Assembly (NCBI GenBank): GCA_964621345.1
Contig: CAZUON010000015.1
Location: 1 to 64,000 of the forward strand
Length of the DNA: 64,000 bases
Reading direction: 5' to 3'
From: Glaciecola sp964621345
GTDB lineage: Bacteria; Pseudomonadota; Gammaproteobacteria; Enterobacterales; Alteromonadaceae
Position numbers and translations under genes: made by a program. The notes under the pieces were generated by a model. The model ran no database searches, was not told the DNA's origin, and saw only the letters and a program-made list of their open reading frames with translations. Shown here piece by piece: positions 37,304 through 45,858 of the stretch. The number at the start of each line of letters is the position of its first letter. Position 1 is the first letter of the stretch.

Positions 37304-38683
37304 TTAGTACTCGTCGTTAAACTCAGGCCCAGCATAATTGTCAAAGCGTGAAAATTGCCCCTGAAAGGTTAAACGAGAAGTGCCGATAGGCCCATTACGC
37401 TGCTTTCCGATAATAATTTCTGCAATCCCTTTATATTCACTGTTTTCGTGATAAACCTCATCACGATAAATAAACATGATCAAATCAGCATCTTGCTCAA
37501 TAGAGCCCGATTCACGCAAGTCTGAGTTGATAGGGCGTTTATCACTGCGCTGCTCTAGTCCACGGTTTAGTTGCGACAGTGCCACTACTGGCACTTGTAA
37601 CTCTTTTGCCAAGGCTTTTAAAGAGCGCGATATTTCCGCTATTTCCAAAGTTCGGTTATCAGATAAACTCGGTACCCGCATTAGCTGCAAGTAATCAATC
37701 ATGATCATTGCAATACCGCCCTTCTCACGGGCCAATTTGCGCGCTCTTGTACGCAGCTCCATTGGCGTTAAGCCTGAGCTATCGTCAATAAATAAATTAT
37801 CGCGTTTGTGCAGGTTTTGCATTGTTTGCTGCAATTTGACCCAGTCGGTATCATCAAGCTTTGCTGTACGTATTTTGGTTTGATCAACGCGGCTCAACGA
37901 GGCTAACATCCTCATCATGATTTGCTCTGCAGGCATTTCAAGACTAAATACTAATACTGGCTTGTCTTGCATCATCATGGCGTTTTCGCACAAATTCATC
38001 GCAAAGGTCGTTTTACCCATCGACGGACGAGCCGCCACAATGATTAAATCGGAGCGCTGAAGGCCACTGGTTTTTTTATCTAAATCGTTGAAGCCGGTAG
38101 ATACCCCTGTTACTTCGTTATCTTGTTTTACCAGTTCATCGAGCCTATCCACCGTCTTTTTTAGTACACTTTTGACATCAACGGGGCCTTCACCTGCGGT
38201 GGTGCGCTTTTCGGCTATTTCGAATACTTTGGTTTCAGCCAGATCGAGGACTTCTTTACTGTCGCGGCCTTCTGGATTAAACCCGACTTCCGCAATATCA
38301 TGAGCCACGCCAATCAATTCTCTGACAACAGCTTTTTCACGAATACTGTGAGCATAAGCGGCAACGTTAGATGCACTAGGTGTGTTTTTCGCAAGCTCAA
38401 TTAAATACACAAATCCACCAGCGTCTTCGAGCTGATTGTGTAGGCTAAGCTCGTCTTTAACCGTAACCGTATCGACCGATTGATTGGCATTAATAAGGCG
38501 TATAATGGAGGCGTAAATAATGCGGTGAGAACGATTATAGAAATCGGTCTCTATTAATACATCAGCGACTTTATCCCAAGCGTCGGGGGATATCATCAAA
38601 CTCCCTAGTACCGATTGTTCAGCTTCTATGCTGTGCGGCGGGATATTGAGTTTTTCAATGTTGTCTGAGTTTGCTTGTGCCAC
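37304..38683 (-). CDS. dnaB: Replicative DNA helicase DnaB
   Basis: The protein is 459 aa. The N-terminal DnaB domain begins at PPHSIEAEQSVLGSLM. The RecA-like domain has ARPSMGKTTFAMN (Walker A), MIMIDYLQLM (Walker B), PVVALSQLNRGLEQR and the C-terminal DADLIMFIYRDEVYH. It unwinds DNA at the replication fork as a hexamer. It is separate from rplI, which lies about 8.5 kb away. Confidence 0.97.
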   Translation of the reverse strand: MAQANSDNIEKLNIPPHSIEAEQSVLGSLMISPDAWDKVADVLIETDFYNRSHRIIYASIIRLINANQSVDTVTVKDELSLHNQLEDAGGFVYLIELAKNTPSASNVAAYAHSIREKAVVRELIGVAHDIAEVGFNPEGRDSKEVLDLAETKVFEIAEKRTTAGEGPVDVKSVLKKTVDRLDELVKQDNEVTGVSTGFNDLDKKTSGLQRSDLIIVAARPSMGKTTFAMNLCENAMMMQDKPVLVFSLEMPAEQIMMRMLASLSRVDQTKIRTAKLDDTDWVKLQQTMQNLHKRDNLFIDDSSGLTPMELRTRARKLAREKGGIAMIMIDYLQLMRVPSLSDNRTLEIAEISRSLKALAKELQVPVVALSQLNRGLEQRSDKRPINSDLRESGSIEQDADLIMFIYRDEVYHENSEYKGIAEIIIGKQRNGPIGTSRLTFQGQFSRFDNYAGPEFNDEY

Positions 38684-38997
38684 AAAAATCTAACTTTGTA
38701 TAAAATTGGCAGAGTATTATGGATGATCGCCATGCATTTGTCGCGATGGAATATTGTTTTGTTGCACCGTTTTTTAGCATTGAATGAAAGGAGCTCAGGA
38801 TTGCCAAGCGCTACACTGCTATATATTTTATTATTATTTATATAGCAGCCATCTGTAACTTTTTGGCATATCTTTTTATTATTCGGTCTGGTGCAATTGT
38901 GCACGACTGCGTCACTGTAATTTGCTCAATGTATAACCTGCATTTACTATGCACTACACCACATTGCTAATCGTTTAGCTTTTAAAAGAAGGCGCAC
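38684..38997. other. 314-base gene-free region between dnaB and the MOSC gene
   Basis: It must contain the divergent promoters of dnaB and the MOSC gene. A perfect inverted repeat lies at 38816-38848 (listed separately). A 92-residue minus-strand reading overlapping dnaB does not look like a gene. Before the MOSC start, AGAAGG (about 38987-38992) is a ribosome-binding site. Confidence 0.55.
38816..38848. repeat. Perfect inverted repeat CTGCTATATA-TATATAGCAG
   Basis: The ten-base arms are perfect and enclose a 13-base AT-only loop. It lies 132 bases upstream of dnaB and 149 bases upstream of the MOSC gene. No T-run follows, so it looks more like an operator or structured element than a terminator. 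Confidence 0.65.
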
Positions 38998-39657
38998 ATG
39001 AAAGTCACTGGATTATACGCAGGAAAACCCCAAGCCTTTGGGCCCCGCAATTCACCAAGCAGTATTATTAAACAGCCTCATCCGTGCTTGCAGGTTGTAG
39101 AGGATGGTGCACTAGAAGATGAGCAGGGGAATAAAAAACTTCATGGTGGAGCGCAAATGGCGCTGCACCAGTTTGCTTTAACTAGCTATGCAGTTTTAGC
39201 AAAAGCCTTTCCGCATCTTACTGAACAGTTTATTCCCGGCAGTATTGGCGAAAATATCAGTGCCCCCGATATGACCGACGAAAACGTGTACATCGGCGAT
39301 ATATACCGCTATGGCGAAACGCTTTTACAAGTGAGTTCCCCGCGAGCGCCTTGTGCAAAAATAAATCAGCGCTATGGTTATAGAAAAGTAGACCTGTTTA
39401 TTTTAAATGCAGGTATTACGGGTTGGTACTTCCGGGTATTGGAGGACGGAAAGATCAACCTTAACGATAGCATCACGCTTGTTGAACGTAACAATCAAGC
39501 CATATCGGTCAAAACCCTTATGCATATGACCAAAGCACCAGAGGGGCTAAGCTTTTCAAAAACACAATTAGAAGAGGCCCTGCACAGCCCCGGTTTGGCT
39601 CCAGAGTGGCAAGATAAACTGAGGCGTAAAATCGTAAAAACCGATCTATTTCAGTGA
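38998..39657 (+). CDS. MOSC-domain protein, YiiM-like
   Basis: The protein is 219 aa. KLHGGAQMALHQF and SPRAPCAKINQRYG are typical of the MOSC domain; the Cys in the second motif would bind the molybdenum cofactor. YiiM of E. coli reduces N-hydroxylated bases such as 6-N-hydroxylaminopurine. The C-terminal helical part matches that group better than MOSC proteins of the mARC type. It is monocistronic with no molybdopterin synthesis genes nearby. Confidence 0.85.
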   Translation: MKVTGLYAGKPQAFGPRNSPSSIIKQPHPCLQVVEDGALEDEQGNKKLHGGAQMALHQFALTSYAVLAKAFPHLTEQFIPGSIGENISAPDMTDENVYIGDIYRYGETLLQVSSPRAPCAKINQRYGYRKVDLFILNAGITGWYFRVLEDGKINLNDSITLVERNNQAISVKTLMHMTKAPEGLSFSKTQLEEALHSPGLAPEWQDKLRRKIVKTDLFQ

Positions 39658-39748
39658 AGCTGAACTTCCATACTCACAGGTCTCCTTTTTACCTGCTAAA
39701 AATGTAAAACATTTGAGTCTTTTATGTTAAAACTAGTGTAGTAATTGG

Positions 39749-39767
39749 TTGAATGATAATCATAACC
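39749..39767. promoter_or_regulatory. Fur-box-like sequence before the permease gene
   Basis: TTGAATGATAATCATAACC matches the 19-base Fur consensus GATAATGATAATCATTATC at 14 positions, with the 12-base core AATGATAATCAT intact. It lies 67 bases before the permease start, a usual operator distance. This is pattern matching only. Confidence 0.45.
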
Positions 39768-39833
39768 ACATAGACCTACAAATAAGTTAGTACGTTAGGT
39801 CTGACTCAAGCATTTAAAAAAGAGAACAATAAT

Positions 39834-41207
39834 ATGCTCGCAAAAAGACCTGAAGGTGAAGTACAACCCGGCGTAAAATGGGGACCATTTACTATGCGTA
39901 TCCCGCTTATTCATTTACGCTTTTCCTTGTCGGATATGATGCAAGGTCTAGCGGTAGCAGGCGCAACCGGCCTAGCTCTTGTGCCCTACTTTATGGCGCT
40001 ATTAGGCCTAAGCTTTGAAGAAGCGGTGACTATGGCGATGTTCCATAGTTTACTTATTTCATTTTCGTGGATGTTTTTTGGCGACCCCTACGCACCCGGT
40101 TGGCTGACTCCTGCCATTCCTTTTGTAGTGGCATTTATTACCGCTCCCGCGTATTTGGGCGACCATGCCTCACAATTTCAGGCCATGACGGCACTATCGT
40201 TAAATTTTGCATTTGTGCTCATTGTGCTCGGGGTAACCGGTCTTGGGGAAAAACTAATTAAAGTAGTACCCAATGTGTTTAAAGGCGGCATTATTTTAGG
40301 GGCGGCAATTGCAGCATTTATGCGAGTCACTAAAGATGGCGACGCGGCAAACGTGTTTCAGTCTGCTCCAATCGCCGGCACCATTGGCGTAGTAATTTGT
40401 TTGTTATTTGCTTTTTCCAAGCCCTTACAAGAGATCGCGCTCGATAAACAATGGTTCGCAAAGCTTCTTGGTTTTGGGCTTTTACCCGGCTTTATTGTGG
40501 CAGGTTCAGTGGGTTATTTTACAGGTGAGTTTGACTATAACATTCGCTGGGAAATTCTTGATGTAGCAGGCTCTACCGCTTCTTTATGGGACAAAGCATC
40601 TCCCTTCGCTATTGGTTGGCCGCCACTTGAGACCTTTTTAGCTTCTTTTCCTCTTGCTCTAATTACCTACATTTTATTTTTTGGCGATGTTGTCACCGGA
40701 AATGAAATGATTGAACAAGCACAAAAGGCACGCACCGACGAGAAGCTTGAACTAAATGGTAGCCGTGCGCACATGGCGACGGGTATCAGAAATATACTCA
40801 TGGGTATTATCGCTCCATTTTTCAGTACTCAAGGGGTGTTATGGACGGGTATACAAGTTATTTTGCTTAAACGCTGGGCACAAGGGCGCGACAAGGTCGA
40901 TTCCATCTTTGACAGTATTGGCAGTTTTTATGCCTTTGGCTTGCCATTTTTGTTTATTTTCTTGCCTTTGGTGACCTTATTGGAGCCATTGCTCCCAGTT
41001 GCCCTAGCGGTCACTTTAATACTCACCGCGTTCGCGTGTGCAACGCTGGCTCTTGCATTAGTCAATGACGCTACAGAACGCGGCGCGATGGTTATCACGG
41101 CGATGGCTTTTAGCCTCTTTGAACCTTGGTTAGGACTTTTAGTAGGTCTATTTACAATTTTCGCTTTGTGCGGTGCAAAAGTATTTATGCCAGAAAAAAG
41201 CGAATAA
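39834..41207 (+). CDS. Polytopic membrane permease of uncertain family
   Basis: The protein is 457 aa with about 12-13 hydrophobic segments. RFSLSDMMQGLAVAGATGLALVPYFMALLGL at the N-terminus and the long repeated-helix layout recall NCS2 (xanthine/uracil) or SulP permeases. I do not see a decisive signature of either, so the substrate is left open. TAACACG separates its stop from the next ATG by four bases, so it is co-translated with the secreted protein that follows. A Fur-box-like element upstream suggests metal or stress control. Confidence 0.6.
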   Translation: MLAKRPEGEVQPGVKWGPFTMRIPLIHLRFSLSDMMQGLAVAGATGLALVPYFMALLGLSFEEAVTMAMFHSLLISFSWMFFGDPYAPGWLTPAIPFVVAFITAPAYLGDHASQFQAMTALSLNFAFVLIVLGVTGLGEKLIKVVPNVFKGGIILGAAIAAFMRVTKDGDAANVFQSAPIAGTIGVVICLLFAFSKPLQEIALDKQWFAKLLGFGLLPGFIVAGSVGYFTGEFDYNIRWEILDVAGSTASLWDKASPFAIGWPPLETFLASFPLALITYILFFGDVVTGNEMIEQAQKARTDEKLELNGSRAHMATGIRNILMGIIAPFFSTQGVLWTGIQVILLKRWAQGRDKVDSIFDSIGSFYAFGLPFLFIFLPLVTLLEPLLPVALAVTLILTAFACATLALALVNDATERGAMVITAMAFSLFEPWLGLLVGLFTIFALCGAKVFMPEKSE

Positions 41208-41211
41208 CACG

Positions 41212-42678
41212 ATGCGCAATTCAAGGGAATGGAGCTTACTCAAACAAGTGAGTCTCAGCACAATAAAAGGAATGGCTTACGCCGCAAGCATGGCATGTTT
41301 TGCGGCGTTACTTACGTTAAGTGCGCATATTCAGGCTAAAGAGTTGCCCCCCATTTTAGCCTTTTATCCAAGATGTGATTTTACCGTGATAGACACAAGC
41401 AATATCACACGAAATGTGAGTAAAGTCGGTGCTGCACTTAATCACGACGACCTACAAAAACAAGAACAGCGTATATTTAATAGCTTCAGGGAGCGTGCAC
41501 AAAAGCGCGGTGCCGATGCTGTTATCTTAACGGAACGGAACCTGAGGGTACATTCGCCAAATGGCAATCAATCGTCGAATTTCCAAGGAGCGAGGTTCAA
41601 TACATTAGAATACAGTGCACAGCTTATCGAGCGCTGTGAAGAGGATCTGCAGCAAGCACAAAAACCTACCCCCTTCAATGCTACTGGGGCTGCACAAAAG
41701 ACTCTTAGTTTAGGCTCCATCGGGGGTTGGTCGGGCGAATTCATTTTAAAGCCTGCAAATGTGAATGAGAGGGTTGTTACCTCTATAGAAGACTACTCTA
41801 TTAACATCCAAAATGGCGCTTATGGACTGAAAATTTCTGCATCAATGAGCGAAGTGGAACAACGATTGGGCACCCCAACATTTGTTGGAAATATCGACAA
41901 CGACCATGCAATGTTAGCTTTCGGACGCAGCTTATGGCTGGTATTTAAAGACCAAAAGTTAATGCAAGTCAGTAGTTCAGTGCCATACTTGTCGGTTGAG
42001 CTAACAAATTTATTAGGCTTTGATGACCGCTTTGACGACATACCTTGGCGAATAAGCGATAAGTTTGGTCGTTATGAAGCTGTTGACCCTGACGTGGTGA
42101 AAGAGCACAGCCAGTCGACTCGAGGAAACTTTGAAAATAATCTATTAAGTTATCAAAATGAGTCCTCACAGCTCACTATACATTTTTCAAAAACTGATAA
42201 AAAACTTAGCGCTACTGAGTTCTTGTTAAAAGCAAACGCATTCACGCTTCCTCAGTTTCAACTTAATCAGGTAGACCCGGTTTTAGTCAATACGCTAAGT
42301 GCCTATATGCTAGGTGAGTCTGATGAATTAGAACTCGATACAATCCGTAATGCGCCCATTGCAAGAGCAAGGTTATCGCAAAGCAAAAGCTTGCTATGGT
42401 ATGGGGGGCATTTATTTGTTGAAAACTTAGGAAACTCGGTCAACACCGTGTATCTGTTAGAAAATCCACTGCAAAAATCGTCTACAAGCTCTGCGTGGCA
42501 GTTTAATAATATTGCACAATATGAGTCACAAGAGCGTGTTTTAAACAAACTCGGTGACGACGTCTTTTTTATGGGGGATAGTGCAGAAGTAAACGGGGCT
42601 AACTACACCCAAGAATTTATTTTTTACGACCTTGGGGATGGACCTGTGCTAATTTCCTCACAAATAAAAATGTACTGA
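41212..42678 (+). CDS. Unrecognised exported protein coupled to the permease
   Basis: The protein is 488 aa. I do not recognise it as a whole. A Sec-type signal (to about residue 43, SAHIQA) predicts a periplasmic or outer-membrane location. The first part (FYPRCDFTVIDTS ... RGADAVILTERNLRVH) resembles the RcsF/YbjQ-like pattern of a small alpha/beta domain. The middle segment YGLKISASMSEVEQRLGTPTFVG recalls the 'xLG.P' repeat of BamE/SmpA-type domains. The C-terminal 250 residues have no motif I can name. It starts four bases after the permease stop. The ATG at 41212 is preferred over the earlier in-frame ATG inside the permease gene. Confidence 0.65.
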   Translation: MRNSREWSLLKQVSLSTIKGMAYAASMACFAALLTLSAHIQAKELPPILAFYPRCDFTVIDTSNITRNVSKVGAALNHDDLQKQEQRIFNSFRERAQKRGADAVILTERNLRVHSPNGNQSSNFQGARFNTLEYSAQLIERCEEDLQQAQKPTPFNATGAAQKTLSLGSIGGWSGEFILKPANVNERVVTSIEDYSINIQNGAYGLKISASMSEVEQRLGTPTFVGNIDNDHAMLAFGRSLWLVFKDQKLMQVSSSVPYLSVELTNLLGFDDRFDDIPWRISDKFGRYEAVDPDVVKEHSQSTRGNFENNLLSYQNESSQLTIHFSKTDKKLSATEFLLKANAFTLPQFQLNQVDPVLVNTLSAYMLGESDELELDTIRNAPIARARLSQSKSLLWYGGHLFVENLGNSVNTVYLLENPLQKSSTSSAWQFNNIAQYESQERVLNKLGDDVFFMGDSAEVNGANYTQEFIFYDLGDGPVLISSQIKMY

Positions 42679-42737
42679 CATATCTTTCATGCTGCACTCT
42701 CTTTTTTATGCGCTAGTTTGTTTATATGCTAAAGACT

Positions 42738-44495
42738 TTATAGACTGGAAGGTAAAGCCGCTTCAATGTGTGTCGCAAGGGCTGGTTTTGCCAAAAAGTA
42801 ACCTTGTCCATGGTCGATATCTAAGGCTTGGCAAAGCGCAAGGTGGTCTTCTGTTTCTATCCCTTCTGCTACCACTATCATATTTAAACGCTTGAGCATA
42901 TTCGCTAGGGCTTCAAATATAGCGAGGCGCTTTTCTTCACTTTCATCCATTTTGAATAAAGATTTATCGAGCTTAACAATATCAATTGGATAGTTTATTA
43001 GATGTGAAATAGAGGAGTACCCCACCCCAAAATCATCTAACGAGATCTTAAAGCCAATACTGGAAAGCGTCTCAATGGAGTTCTTTATTGCCATCTGTTG
43101 CTCAAATAAGGCCGTTTCGGTAATTTCAAGCACAATACGTTCTGGCTTTACGTGGTAATACTCCGCTCGCTCGATGATGTATTGAGTGAGCTTATTATTT
43201 TGTAGTTGAATGGGTGAAATATTGATAGCGATAAACTGGTCGCCCTCAATACTTTTTTGCCACTGTGCCATTTGCTTTATTGCGCTGTCTATTACCCACT
43301 CACCAATCGCGTGAATATCATTATTTTTTTCCGCTACCGGAATAAACTCGTCAGGCATAAAGCCTTCGATACTTTCAGGCCATCTAATAAGTGCTTCATA
43401 GCCAATATACTTACCCGAGCGTAAATCCACTACGGGCTGAAAATGCATATTGAAACTCGCAGCAAGCAAATGCTTTTTTAAGCCAACTTGTATATCGTAC
43501 TGACGACTAAACTCACGATGCATGTGTTCATCGTAGACCTTAATTTGCCCTTTACCTGCACGCTTAGCGGCGTACATGGCAACATCTGCAAACTTAACTA
43601 ACTGGTCTTTATTTTTAGCATGTAGAGGGAACATTGCCGCTCCCACGCTCGCGTTGCATGAAAGCTGATTTTCATTGATTTTGATTGGACCTAGCAAAGA
43701 ATGATGAATACGTTGGGCAACATGGGCGACCTGTTCGGGGGTCTTGATGCCAGTTAATATAATCGCAAATTCATCTCCGCCCAATCGCGCAAAGCCTTCG
43801 TGGCGGCGTAATAAGTTCTTAATACGGGTCGAAAACTCAATCAATAAGCGGTCTCCCGCATCATGGCCTAAGGAATCATTGACAAACTTGAAGTTATCTA
43901 AATCCAAAAGAATTAAAGCAACATCGGTTCGGGTGTCTGCATCGTCCTGAATTAAAATGGACATAAGCTGATTGAAATGATGACGGTTCGACAAGCCTGT
44001 TAAGGGGTCTTTTTCAGCAATGTGTTTTACATCGAGGTAGTTTTGATGCAGTTTGTGCTCAAGCTCAAAACGCTTTTGGGCATGCACAATGGCTCGCTGT
44101 AAATTAAGCTTTTGCAGTTCCGACTTTAAAATAAAATCTTGTGCGCCAGCCTCTAAACAAGCAACCGCGAGTTCATCGCTATCAGAGGCACTCATCATAA
44201 CGATAGCAACGCTTCCTAAATCGGCGCGGGCACGCAAATTTTCAACCATCTCGATGCCATTACCATTCGGCATTTTATAATCTAGCAAAATGACGTCAAA
44301 ACTTTGCAGTTTAAGCGTTTCTAAACCTTGGGAAACCGAACTTGCTTCAACTACGTTCGCATCAACCGCCTTTTCAGCGATGATACGACGAATAATTTTG
44401 CGATCTGCATAATCATCATCTACTACCAACACATCTAGGCGTCGTCTCATTTCCATGCCAGTTTCTCTTTTAAAATTCATGCTACTACAAACCAC
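42738..44495 (-). CDS. Response regulator with GGDEF and EAL domains
   Basis: The protein is about 585 aa. A receiver domain (VLVVDDDYADRK, phospho-acceptor Asp in VILLDYKMPNGNG) is followed by GGDEF (RLGGDEF) and EAL (GYEALIRW, DDFGVGYSS, KLDKSLF, AEGIET). The EAL metal and catalytic residues look complete, so it can degrade cyclic di-GMP. The I-site is RRHE instead of RxxD, so feedback inhibition of the cyclase is doubtful. The longest reading starts at a GTG (44493-44495); ATGs at 44480 and 44456 are alternatives. It follows the kinase gene, its likely partner. Confidence 0.9.
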   Translation of the reverse strand: MVCSSMNFKRETGMEMRRRLDVLVVDDDYADRKIIRRIIAEKAVDANVVEASSVSQGLETLKLQSFDVILLDYKMPNGNGIEMVENLRARADLGSVAIVMMSASDSDELAVACLEAGAQDFILKSELQKLNLQRAIVHAQKRFELEHKLHQNYLDVKHIAEKDPLTGLSNRHHFNQLMSILIQDDADTRTDVALILLDLDNFKFVNDSLGHDAGDRLLIEFSTRIKNLLRRHEGFARLGGDEFAIILTGIKTPEQVAHVAQRIHHSLLGPIKINENQLSCNASVGAAMFPLHAKNKDQLVKFADVAMYAAKRAGKGQIKVYDEHMHREFSRQYDIQVGLKKHLLAASFNMHFQPVVDLRSGKYIGYEALIRWPESIEGFMPDEFIPVAEKNNDIHAIGEWVIDSAIKQMAQWQKSIEGDQFIAINISPIQLQNNKLTQYIIERAEYYHVKPERIVLEITETALFEQQMAIKNSIETLSSIGFKISLDDFGVGYSSISHLINYPIDIVKLDKSLFKMDESEEKRLAIFEALANMLKRLNMIVVAEGIETEDHLALCQALDIDHGQGYFLAKPALATHIEAALPSSL

Positions 44496-44516
44496 TATCC
44501 AATTAACTGCGTGTTG

Positions 44517-45707
44517 TCATTTACTTAGCTTAGTAAGTACCTGACGAGCCACATTATTGAAAGGCCAATACACAATAAATTTGGTGCCTCTTGGACGATT
44601 TTCATCAACTTTAATATGTCCACCATAATGCTCTACTAAGCGTTTGACAATACTTAATCCCATCCCAGAGCCTTCTATTTCGTCTCGCGGTTTTAAGGTT
44701 TCAAACAAATCGAATATTTTAGCGCGATTATCGGGCGAAACTCCTGGACCGTTATCTATGACGGTAATTACATTTGCGCTCTGATTTCGGCGTACTTTGA
44801 CCTCAATAATTGCATTACCTGAATCATGATGCTTTATCGCATTTGCAAGTAAGTTTAGCAGAACTACCCCAAAAGGCACTTCTGGTACTTTCACTAGGGT
44901 ATCGTCGCACTTCACAGTAAAGCCCATAGGCAAATCGATTAAAGAGAGCAGCTCAACCACTTTACTTTTTACATTTAGCTCAGTGGCCTCTTGATACTCC
45001 TTCCCAATGCGCGAATAAGCCAGTAAATCGTGCAGCAATTGCTCCATACGATTAGCTCGGCTTAATACCAACTCTAAATTTTCTAAACTATCGGCAGGCA
45101 TAATACTCGCACAATCCTCCATCACCCAAGATACCAAACGCTTGATCACGTTAAGGGGCGCCTTTAAATCATGGGAAGCAACATAAGCAAAATTATCTAA
45201 GTCTCGGTTAGAGCGCTGCAAATCTTTGATGATAATATCGCGCTCTGTCTCGTAGTTATGCTGCGCCTCATGTTTTAATAGGCGCAGTGCACTTGTTACG
45301 GCTTGCTTTTGTTGATCACTCCAGAGCATTTCAGGGGGTGCATATATGCCTACGCCTATAATTGTTGAACTGCTGGGGCTATCAGCTTCATTCTCATCGG
45401 CTTGTGTTGTTGTGGTTATTGTACTCAGGTAGAGGCACATTTTGGGGCCAAGGGACTCATCACCTACTGCTAGTAAGAGCGCAGATTGTCCATCGCTTTT
45501 GCTCTGTTGAGTGCCGGATAAATCCTCTTGTACATCACTTAGCAGTTTTTCTATATCGATATTCGCCATCTGATGGGCAATATCCGTGTCTAATTTCGCC
45601 TCTGGTAAAACAAGCTCAGAATTATTACTGGAAAATGCAAATACATACTCAGATTCTGTACTAATACTCAACAAGTGCAAGATGGACGATATTTCAGAAC
45701 TGAGCAT
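44517..45707 (-). CDS. Soluble histidine kinase
   Basis: The protein is about 396 aa without membrane helices. The dimerisation domain has the phospho-acceptor His in YVASHDLKAPLNV, and the ATPase has NLLANAIKHHD, DNGPGVSPDN and GSGMGLSIVKRL. The N-terminal 150 residues are a poorly conserved sensor, perhaps GAF-like. A longer reading begins at a TTG at 45740; the ATG at 45705-45707 is chosen. It lies upstream of the REC-GGDEF-EAL gene on the same strand, giving a two-component pair that ends in cyclic di-GMP turnover. Confidence 0.85.
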   Translation of the reverse strand: MLSSEISSILHLLSISTESEYVFAFSSNNSELVLPEAKLDTDIAHQMANIDIEKLLSDVQEDLSGTQQSKSDGQSALLLAVGDESLGPKMCLYLSTITTTTQADENEADSPSSSTIIGVGIYAPPEMLWSDQQKQAVTSALRLLKHEAQHNYETERDIIIKDLQRSNRDLDNFAYVASHDLKAPLNVIKRLVSWVMEDCASIMPADSLENLELVLSRANRMEQLLHDLLAYSRIGKEYQEATELNVKSKVVELLSLIDLPMGFTVKCDDTLVKVPEVPFGVVLLNLLANAIKHHDSGNAIIEVKVRRNQSANVITVIDNGPGVSPDNRAKIFDLFETLKPRDEIEGSGMGLSIVKRLVEHYGGHIKVDENRPRGTKFIVYWPFNNVARQVLTKLSK

Positions 45708-45858
45708 AGTGAATTCTTGTTGAGGTGGGGATTGTTTCAAGGTAATGAAGACACCGCATTTTTCTTCAAATTGATGGTAACGATACTAGGGGAAATCCAC
45801 GCTTGGCTCAAGCGTGGATGTACTTATTGTTTCGAGTTTATCGATAGTTTATATAGTT

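Noticed and set aside
38626..38904. 92-residue minus-strand reading extending upstream of dnaB
   Set aside because: It overlaps the dnaB start in another frame and crosses the perfect inverted repeat; composition is not coding-like.
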